Shown here: positions 57,847 to 64,000 of the stretch, piece after piece
Numbering within the stretch: the first letter of the stretch is position 1
How the letters are laid out: each line of letters begins with the position of its first letter
Assembly (NCBI RefSeq): GCF_003855395.1
Contig: NZ_CP034015.1
Coordinates: 1,002,001-1,066,000 of the forward strand
From: Shewanella livingstonensis
Lineage (GTDB): Bacteria; Pseudomonadota; Gammaproteobacteria; Enterobacterales; Shewanellaceae
Direction: 5' to 3'
Length of the DNA stretch: 64,000 bases
Position numbers and translations under genes: made by a program
The notes under the pieces: generated by a model
Database searches by the model: none
Told to the model about the DNA's origin: nothing
Seen by the model: only the letters and a program-made list of their open reading frames with translations

Positions 57847-58878
57847 ATGAGTTATAAAATTTGTAAGCAGACAGATGATTGCATTGTGCTGCAAGATACT
57901 GGTGGTATTATCGACTTTATTTTTGGTATTGGTATGGCCGCCATGGGGGCAGGTGTCATCTATTTAGGTTGGTTTGGCTACCAAGATACCGGTGAGATAT
58001 TCATGCCACTCATTATAGCCCTTGTCGGCAGTTGTTTATTCTTCCCTATGTTTAAGCGTAACCGATTAACGATTGATGCGACCCGTAAAGAGGTGGTGAA
58101 AACAAAGTCCTGGTTCGGTATTACCAAAGAGAAAGAGATTGTGACTAATAGCAATCTTTCATTACTCGAAATGTCTGGTTTTATTACCGGTGAATTTAAC
58201 GCTTTTTTTGATCGTCAAGAAAGCGTTATGCATCATTATGCGCTTAAGTTTTATAGCTACCCTGAATGGCATATCACTATCAGAAATGTTTCAACCATGA
58301 TCAATATCGTGATGTTTTTTGAAAAACACTTTGATACCGATTTGGCATTAGTTGTTCAGCATAAAAGGCATAAATTTAGTACTAAAGGGTTATTAAAAGA
58401 CCATAAGCCGACTGCACTTCCAACAGGTGGTTTAGTTCGCGAATCTGGCTTTCAGCAACTGACTGTAGGCGGCATGCCTTTTACATCATTAAGATTTTGG
58501 CTGTTTGCGATGAGTACCATAGGCATATCATTTTTTATTTCGATATTTATATTATTCTTTTCTGAATCCGTTTTTACACCCTATGTATCCTTGCCTATTC
58601 AATATGCTTTATCAGCGTTACTGATTGGCTTTTTTTCTTGGGTATTTCTTTACCGCGCAGCAGGGACAAAACTCAGAATTTATAATGATACTTTGATTAT
58701 TAAACATGGTGCATTTAAAGAGAAAACCTATAAACGTTCAGATATTATTGGCGTAGTAAACATTACTAGAAATACGTATTTAGTGACTCGACTAGGTGCC
58801 GAATGGTTAGCTTTTAGATTACCCACAGAATACAGCTATGCCATTCACAGCTGGTTAATGCCATATCTGAAACGCTGA
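57847..58878 (+). CDS. membrane protein with two PH-like modules, cassette copy C
   Basis: A 343-residue membrane protein built like copy B: a helix pair at about 22-62, a module with RNRLTIDATRKEVVKTKSWFG and NAFFDRQESVMHHYALKFY, an extended loop, a second helix pair (about 215-265), and a final PH-like module with GTKLRIYNDTLIIKHGAFKEKTYKRSDIIGVV. It ends in the module with no closing helix, unlike copies A and B. Function unknown; by analogy with DUF304-like proteins it may bind lipid or act as a scaffold at the inner membrane. Confidence 0.6.
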   Translation: MSYKICKQTDDCIVLQDTGGIIDFIFGIGMAAMGAGVIYLGWFGYQDTGEIFMPLIIALVGSCLFFPMFKRNRLTIDATRKEVVKTKSWFGITKEKEIVTNSNLSLLEMSGFITGEFNAFFDRQESVMHHYALKFYSYPEWHITIRNVSTMINIVMFFEKHFDTDLALVVQHKRHKFSTKGLLKDHKPTALPTGGLVRESGFQQLTVGGMPFTSLRFWLFAMSTIGISFFISIFILFFSESVFTPYVSLPIQYALSALLIGFFSWVFLYRAAGTKLRIYNDTLIIKHGAFKEKTYKRSDIIGVVNITRNTYLVTRLGAEWLAFRLPTEYSYAIHSWLMPYLKR

Positions 58879-58930
58879 ATACTAGAATAATTTAACTTAT
58901 TTATTTAACTCAACTAACAGGATGTTATCG

Positions 58931-59539
58931 ATGAATATGATAAAAAAAGCCAGCTTGCTGGTGGCCATGACTACAGCCATTACCACAATGAGCTTTGCTG
59001 CATTGGCGAGTAATCAAGGCGCTATTGATGCGTTTGAAGCCAAAACTAAACCCATAGCCCAAGATGCAAAAGTCTTATCCGACAAGCAATTAGTGTTGAT
59101 GCAAGAGTTTAATCAACTTATGGAGTCTGGTAACGCTGCCGCAGTATTTCAAAGTGGTAAGGTTACAGAGTTACAAGCACTCGGCGAGCAGACGTTGGTG
59201 CAAGCTAAGTTATTTGTCAAAGAGTATGAGCAATTTTTAGCGCAGTTACCTGAAACCTCTACCTGTTATACACCTGAAAACGTCAGTGAGTATAATCGCC
59301 TTATTAATGAGGTTGCGGCTAAGAATCAATCTTTGTCTGAGCTAAACAGTACAGTCACGCCGGGTGATGAAATGGCTGCCACTATGGCTGTATTAAACTT
59401 ACAAATGCATGCAGGGCAGGTAAGTAGTTTGGTGCAAATGTTTCAGCTGGTGAAGATGTGCTATATAACCGAAGCCATGGGTTACACCAAGCAAGATGTT
59501 GAGCGTATGGAAGCTGAAGAAGATGGTGATGAGCTGTAA
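58931..59539 (+). CDS. secreted helical protein, unknown
   Basis: A 202-residue protein from ATG 58931 (AGGA eight bases upstream; an ATG at 58922 is less likely). The signal peptide (MNMIKKASLLVAMTTAITTMSFAALAS) precedes an almost wholly alpha-helical mature part rich in Gln, Glu and Leu, with two Cys (ETSTCYTPEN, VKMCYITEAM) and an acidic tail EAEEDGDEL. It follows cassette C by 52 bases on the same strand and may belong with it. No family recognised. Confidence 0.65.
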   Translation: MNMIKKASLLVAMTTAITTMSFAALASNQGAIDAFEAKTKPIAQDAKVLSDKQLVLMQEFNQLMESGNAAAVFQSGKVTELQALGEQTLVQAKLFVKEYEQFLAQLPETSTCYTPENVSEYNRLINEVAAKNQSLSELNSTVTPGDEMAATMAVLNLQMHAGQVSSLVQMFQLVKMCYITEAMGYTKQDVERMEAEEDGDEL

Positions 59540-59604
59540 TGCCAGTATCTAATATGTCACTTTACATATTGGCAGTGTTTACTTTGTTGATTGTTAATAA
59601 GTAA

Positions 59605-59788
59605 CAGGTTATTGAGTTGGATGGGGTGTATGCTATAGCAGTCATTCTATCTAGCATATCTAGTGCATTAGGGATTCATCATTTTTATGGCAGCAGAACG
59701 GTCCTTTGTCTATGGTGCGTTTGATTTAGTCTTAGCGATTGTTGGTCGTTTTATTGATAAAGAAAACGATATGATTAAAGCAGGCTAA
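59605..59788 (+). pseudogene. possible decayed TM2-domain gene
   Basis: One frame reads YAIAVILSSISSALGIHHFYGSR and stops; a second frame resumes with SFVYGAFDLVLAIVGRFIDKENDMIK to 59788. Together they resemble the TM2 domain (helix, G-x-H-x-F-Y, short turn, helix beginning FDL), with a frameshift near 59690. Short and speculative. Confidence 0.35.
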
Positions 59789-59807
59789 TATTTGTGGCTT
59801 GATGATA

Positions 59808-59837
59808 AAAAACCATTAGCTTTTGCTAATGGTTTTT
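59808..59837. terminator. bidirectional terminator
   Basis: AAAAACCATTAGC / GCTAATGGTTTTT with TTTT loop; T-rich on either strand. It lies between plus-strand genes and the converging minus-strand lipoprotein gene. Confidence 0.85.
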
Positions 59838-59863
59838 TACATTGCGAGTAAGCAATAAGCCTC

Positions 59864-61681
59864 TTATGGTGTTGTTTTTAGTGACAATAAATGATTGTAT
59901 AATATTTGGGTAAAGCGTTCTGAATTGTCATAAGTCATCATTAGTTGATTGTTTGCGTCTTTCGTGTCGAAAGCTTTATTTAAATTGACTTCAATTAACT
60001 GTTGATCTGCAACTAAATAATATGTCGGAAGAATGTGCTCAGCAACTTTGTCATTTATAGCGTCCTCAGTTGTAATAATTAATGGCTGATTACTTGGGCT
60101 AATGCTGCGTTCTACTGTAAATGTCGTTTCTGGTTGCAGGTTAATATCAAGCAGAGTGATCTTACTTTGTTGCTCATCGACGATGATAAACTCTGGATAT
60201 AAACTATCAAATTGTGCTCTAGCGATATCATCAACTGTGATCATATCAGCCGTCTCGTAATCAGGAAGGTCGTAGATTTCATAATTATTGACTTCCCGAC
60301 ACATGACATCAGCTTCTTGAGATACGTTTATAGAATATAATGTTTGTGGCCAATTTAGCGTGTTGAATTTAAGACTATCAGGAATAATGTTAAGTATTGA
60401 GCTCCAGCTATCACTTGGTGTGAGTATTTTTTCTACATTAATAGTGACATTAACATCTGTTGATTCATACACTGTTTTGTAACTATTACCATCTATAAAC
60501 GGTTCAGTCGTCGGCAATGGTGCAATGGTATACCAACCGTTATGGGTTGTGTTCCAGCATTCTATTTCTATTTCTTGTTCACCTATATCTTTAGGGAATT
60601 CGGTAACATACCCAATTCCGTCAATAGAGGCTGATCCTATAACAGTCTTTCCTGTCTCATCATTTTCTAGTGAGAATGTGCTGAACTGTGACAGCAACGC
60701 TAGCGATAAGGTATTAGCAAAGCCGCTATCATTAATGATATTACCTAGCACAACATCCCAATCGTTTTGTGACAAAATACGTGAATCGATCGGTAATTCT
60801 GTAAATCCTAATGCGATAGCTGAATCACTAAAGAGTATATTTGCGGCTAAAGTAAATATATCGTCTGAGAAGAACTCTTCGATAGAAAGGCCGCTATCAC
60901 TTAATATTTGCCAAAGTTGAGTATAAGTAGCTGCAAGAATTTTTTCTGCAGCGATTAAGTTTGGGATTTGAGTCGCGATGACTTGCTGTAAATAAGCAAT
61001 GGCATAGTCTATGCGCATAAAGTTAGCTGAGGCTGATGTTTCCGCTGAAATAGAATACAAGGTGTCTGCATCTAATTGATACAAAATAGCCAATAGAGTG
61101 TCTAATTCAGCCGATAATTGACTAATATCACTGTTAGACAGACTTTGACTCTTCATCTCAATCACCCGAGAGAGTTTAATATGGGTCAGGTTATTAATCG
61201 CGCCATTGTACTGTGGGCTAGCGATTAAAGTGCCTTTTCCTGCGTCACTAACGATAGATTTTGGCGCAGAGCGGGTGGTTGGATTTTTAACCTTAAGTGC
61301 TAAAGAGCGGGCTTGGATTGCTTGTGTTGCTGTCGCCGCCTGCCAGTTAGCCACTAAATAATAGTCTGGGGTTTCGACTTCGCTCTTCCAATCAATTTGG
61401 TAGTTACCGTCAACATCTGTAATAGTAAAAGGTTCATCACTATCACAGGCTAAGTTTTTATTTAAATCAGCGCAAACTGCTGCACCAGATAATGCACCTT
61501 GATATACCGCAAGGCCGTTTACCTGGTGAGTGTATTCTGATGCTACTGGTGGCGTAGTAATCGGGGGAGGTGTGCCTGAATCTGGTTGCGTGATTTCGGT
61601 ATTAGAATCGTCGTCAGATGAACCGCAACCGACTAAGAGTGTGCCAGAGATTAATATGGCTAATATGCTTTTATGGTGCAT
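59864..61681 (-). CDS. large lipoprotein, unknown
   Basis: A 605-residue lipoprotein (lipobox LVGC, Cys 19), followed by a flexible Ser/Asp/Pro/Thr stretch (residues 20-48). Next comes a segment like the start of a carboxypeptidase-regulatory or Sdr-type beta domain: GALSGAAVCADLNKNLACDSDEPFTITDVDGNYQI, with acidic D-x-N-x-N calcium-like spacing. The rest has helical (150-270) and beta-rich (310-600) parts with no known motif. Residue after Cys is Gly, so outer-membrane sorting is expected. It is monocistronic. Confidence 0.75.
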   Translation of the reverse strand: MHHKSILAILISGTLLVGCGSSDDDSNTEITQPDSGTPPPITTPPVASEYTHQVNGLAVYQGALSGAAVCADLNKNLACDSDEPFTITDVDGNYQIDWKSEVETPDYYLVANWQAATATQAIQARSLALKVKNPTTRSAPKSIVSDAGKGTLIASPQYNGAINNLTHIKLSRVIEMKSQSLSNSDISQLSAELDTLLAILYQLDADTLYSISAETSASANFMRIDYAIAYLQQVIATQIPNLIAAEKILAATYTQLWQILSDSGLSIEEFFSDDIFTLAANILFSDSAIALGFTELPIDSRILSQNDWDVVLGNIINDSGFANTLSLALLSQFSTFSLENDETGKTVIGSASIDGIGYVTEFPKDIGEQEIEIECWNTTHNGWYTIAPLPTTEPFIDGNSYKTVYESTDVNVTINVEKILTPSDSWSSILNIIPDSLKFNTLNWPQTLYSINVSQEADVMCREVNNYEIYDLPDYETADMITVDDIARAQFDSLYPEFIIVDEQQSKITLLDINLQPETTFTVERSISPSNQPLIITTEDAINDKVAEHILPTYYLVADQQLIEVNLNKAFDTKDANNQLMMTYDNSERFTQILYNHLLSLKTTP

Positions 61682-61828
61682 TAATGTGTCCTTACATTAG
61701 ATTGTTACTGCGTTTTCACTAAATAGTTGTGCAGTAGGTAATACATTACAATGCAGCGGCTAACCCACTATTGAAGGTGAGTTTAATGCGTGTCGCTGAT
61801 ACATTGCTGGTGTGATTAAAAGAGATGG

Positions 61829-62461
61829 TTAACCGGCAGCAAACGCAAATAATTGGCCGCGATTTTTGATTTTGGTTTTTTTGTAAATATTTTGCACGTG
61901 CATTTTGACCGTGTTAACGGAAATGTTGAGCTCTTTGGCCATTTCTTCGTTAGTGAGTCCATGCAGTATAAGCGATAGAATTTGTTGTTCTTTTTTGGTG
62001 GTGACGGCAAGTATTTTGGCGCGATTACCTGATGAAGGAATACGCTTTCTTTGGAGGATGTATTTAGAAACGGCTTTAGGGTCAAAGCTAATATCACCAT
62101 CTTGCACTTTTTTGATACATTCTATTTGATGTGAAATAGCATCATCGACACTTATAGCACCATGAAATCCCGATGAAATAAGGATAACTTCTAATTCTAC
62201 ATTTAACGCTGGACAGAATGCGATGTGCAAGTTGCTTTTAAATAATTCGGCCGATAAATAACCAATTTCTTGTAATGGATGTTCAAGGTAATGAATCATA
62301 ATGGTGGTACCATTTTCTTCATTTGATGTGGTAGATAGTTCTGATAATGCGCTACTAGCATTGGTTGAAATTAAGTTAAATTCAATTAAATTTGCAAGGT
62401 GCTGAAATTGCCCATGAAGCTGAATAGGGAAATCTACGATTAGAAGGTTATTGCTGAACAT
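61829..62461 (-). CDS. LuxR-type regulator, CsgD-like
   Basis: A 210-residue regulator. The N-terminal 120 residues have a receiver-like length (LLIVDFPIQLHGQ, IMIHYLEHPL, GFHGAISVDDAISHQIECIKKVQDGDI) but no clear phospho-acceptor Asp set, as in CsgD/VpsT-type proteins. The C-terminus is a LuxR helix-turn-helix (VTTKKEQQILSLILHGLTNEEMAKELNISVNTVKMHVQNIYKKTKIKNR). ATG 62461 follows AGGA by eight bases. Members of this type control curli or biofilm genes; the targets here are not known. Confidence 0.83.
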   Translation of the reverse strand: MFSNNLLIVDFPIQLHGQFQHLANLIEFNLISTNASSALSELSTTSNEENGTTIMIHYLEHPLQEIGYLSAELFKSNLHIAFCPALNVELEVILISSGFHGAISVDDAISHQIECIKKVQDGDISFDPKAVSKYILQRKRIPSSGNRAKILAVTTKKEQQILSLILHGLTNEEMAKELNISVNTVKMHVQNIYKKTKIKNRGQLFAFAAG

Positions 62462-62816
62462 GTCACATTCCTTGTTTAAAAATACAGCATCCGGTTGCTG
62501 TCATTTCTCTGTTTTTACGACAGCATTATAGTGAGTCTTGTCGAAAACATATACAGATTCTAACATATATCATATAAATAAAAAAAAGCTGTTTAGTGTA
62601 AGTTTTATTCAACTCTCTTTACAGCTTAAAATATGTAAGCGTTTGTTTTCGTTGTATTTTTATTGGCTACTTTTGCTTGTACAATATTCTAAACCTAATC
62701 CTACAGGATTATAAGCTTACTGCATACGGTAAAGTAACAATTTTTCGGTCTAAACAACAGCATAAATGATATATCACTTGTGCTGTTATTTTAGCTGCTT
62801 ATGATTAAATTTAATA
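62462..62816. other. AT-rich spacer between the LuxR-type gene and rluF
   Basis: 355 bases with no recognisable gene, repeat or terminator; it must hold the promoter of the LuxR-type gene. AT-rich tracts (CATATATCATATAAATAAAA near 62565) are the only feature. Confidence 0.4.
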
Positions 62817-63698
62817 TCAGCGTTTCGGTTTTCTTGAATGGCTAACTTTACCTTTATTTACCGCTGGCTTTTTGGGCTTAGCGCCTCTGCCTTGCATAAA
62901 GTGTTCTGGGCCTTCAATTTTATCTCGTAAACTTTGTGTCGGTTTTTTCTTGGCTTTTTTGGGTGCGTTTTTGACTTCTGAAGAGGAATGTTCAATCAAC
63001 TTCATTAAGGTGCTGAGCTCTTGCTCATCTAAATCACGCCATTCTCCCACAGGCAATCCTTTAAGCGACACATTCATAATGGACTGACGTTCAAGCTTGG
63101 TCACTTCAAAGTTGAAATGTTCGCACATGCGACGAATTTGACGGTTAAGCCCTTGGACTAAAATGATTTTAAATACAAATGTTGAAACTTGTTCAACTTT
63201 ACACTTTTTGGTGATGACACCCAGCATAGGCACACCCGCTCGCATGCCCTGTAAAAATGCTTCCGTAATAGGTTTGTTGACCGTTACCACATACTCTTTG
63301 TCGTGATTGTTGCCCGCACGAAGAATTTTGTTGACCAAGTCACCATTGCTAGTGAGAAAGATTAATCCTTGCGAATCTTTGTCTAAACGACCAATTGGAA
63401 ATACGCGTTCGCTGTGGTTAACAAAATCAACAATATTATCGCGTTCGGTGTTTTCGGTGGTACTTACAATACCCACAGGCTTATTAAGTACGATAAACAC
63501 TAAATCAGCTTCATCTCGAGGGGCAATATCGTGACCATTTACTTTAACTTTATCGCCCAATTCAACACTATCACCAATTTTGGCGCGTTTACCGTTGATA
63601 AATACATTACCTTGTTCGATATAGCGGTCTGCTTCACGACGTGAGCAAATACCACTCTCACTGATGTATTTATTTAGACGGGTAGCAGATTCACTCAT
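62817..63698 (-). CDS. rluF: 23S rRNA pseudouridine synthase RluF
   Basis: A 293-residue enzyme that forms pseudouridine in 23S rRNA (U2604 in E. coli). The S4 domain at the start ([34 protein letters not shown]) and the catalytic domain ([59 protein letters not shown]) are nearly word-for-word those of E. coli RluF. The C-terminal tail is Lys-rich and basic ([21 protein letters not shown]), as in RluF. This makes it more certain than the shorter paralogue at 9.2 kb. Confidence 0.95.
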   Translation of the reverse strand: MSESATRLNKYISESGICSRREADRYIEQGNVFINGKRAKIGDSVELGDKVKVNGHDIAPRDEADLVFIVLNKPVGIVSTTENTERDNIVDFVNHSERVFPIGRLDKDSQGLIFLTSNGDLVNKILRAGNNHDKEYVVTVNKPITEAFLQGMRAGVPMLGVITKKCKVEQVSTFVFKIILVQGLNRQIRRMCEHFNFEVTKLERQSIMNVSLKGLPVGEWRDLDEQELSTLMKLIEHSSSEVKNAPKKAKKKPTQSLRDKIEGPEHFMQGRGAKPKKPAVNKGKVSHSRKPKR

Positions 63699-63808
63699 AG
63701 TGGTTCCTTTATCAACATAAACGCGCTGTATGGCTAGGCTAGATCGGCGCAGATAATATCATAAAATAGTAGGACCGAGAGCGGTTTGATAAACGTTTAT
63801 TATCCATC

Positions 63809-63850
63809 CTTGAGGTTACCAGTGTCATACTTGAGGTTACCGGTGTCATA
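63809..63850. repeat. tandem 21-bp repeat
   Basis: Two copies, 63809-63829 and 63830-63850, that differ at one base (core TTGAGGTTACC, end GTGTCATA). It lies between rluF and the truncated minus-strand gene. Confidence 0.9.
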
Positions 63851-63860
63851 TCGGTGAGTG

Positions 63861-64000
63861 TCACAAATCAAAATCCATTTGAATTGTGGTGTGTTGTTGA
63901 GGTAATAGGTTGATGTCGGTCAATGCTGACGTACTTTGTGCCATCTGCTGTTGCAGTAAACGATACAAATCAACCGCTAGTTGCGGCGCATAGTGATTAT
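63861..64000 (-). CDS. 3' end of a gene running out of the window
   Basis: The minus strand reads NHYAPQLAVDLYRLLQQQMAQ, then STSALTDINLLPQQHTTIQMDFDL and a TGA at 63861-63863. The open frame, amphipathic helix and polar tail look like a true C-terminus. Only 46 residues are visible, so no family is assigned. Confidence 0.6.
   Translation of the reverse strand, partial: NHYAPQLAVDLYRLLQQQMAQSTSALTDINLLPQQHTTIQMDFDL

Overview
The window looks like a chromosome segment of a Shewanella-type gammaproteobacterium. The inference rests on the recognisable housekeeping genes (putA, prfB with its programmed frameshift followed by lysS, pyrC, rluF), a MetJ-boxed NhaC-family transporter, an S46 dipeptidyl-peptidase, moderate-to-low GC content and many Shewanella-like accessory genes. 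No database search was possible; family names come from motifs and protein layout.

Layout. 1-9.9 kb: DUF47-pit phosphate uptake, an SH3 membrane protein, bifunctional putA, a small cysteine-motif gene whose 3' end has been replaced by a MITE, a methionine-type NhaC transporter with a MetJ operator, a membrane protein and a pseudouridine synthase. 10-21 kb: S46 peptidase and an aromatic amino acid permease (minus strand), a manganese riboswitch driving a UPF0016 exporter gene followed by a frameshifted MFS gene, a STAS-like protein, a YjfB-like protein, an OhrR-type regulator, chrA and a chemoreceptor. 21-33 kb: prfB-lysS, a patch of two repeat elements beside a thioesterase gene, a hexanucleotide-repeat micro-ORF, a Fur paralogue, a DUF134 regulator, a WD40 lipoprotein, pyrC, a multi-PAS GGDEF-EAL protein and a DUF2057 protein. 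33.2-34.7 kb: an IS4-family element.

34.8-51.6 kb is the main accessory system: a Tad (tight adherence) type IVc pilus locus. A divergent OmpA-like protein with two DUF4892-like modules is followed by two Flp pilins, TadG/TadE-like pseudopilins, CpaB, the secretin RcpA/CpaC, a TadA ATPase carrying its own N-terminal FHA domain, TadB, TadC, a DUF192 protein, a TPR lipoprotein, another TadE and a giant calcium-repeat/PPC/TIG lipoprotein. Several genes overlap by 1-7 bases, so they probably form one operon. No TadZ or prepilin peptidase gene is present in the window.

51.6-59.5 kb holds three tandem copies of a two-gene cassette that I do not recognise: a small secreted protein with a conserved pair of cysteines, followed by a multi-pass membrane protein with PH-like beta domains. 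Cassettes one and two are separated by a nested mobile-element wreck: a REP-associated tyrosine transposase gene split by an IS3-family element, itself split by a 168-bp MITE. Removing the MITE and one CTAG copy restores the IS3 reading frame exactly. 59.9-64 kb: a large lipoprotein, a LuxR-type regulator, rluF and the end of a truncated gene, all on the minus strand.

The most interesting items are the triplicated cassette, the FHA-TadA Tad locus with its secreted lipoprotein, and the CTAG-targeted MITE family found at the 3' ends or inside of three genes.
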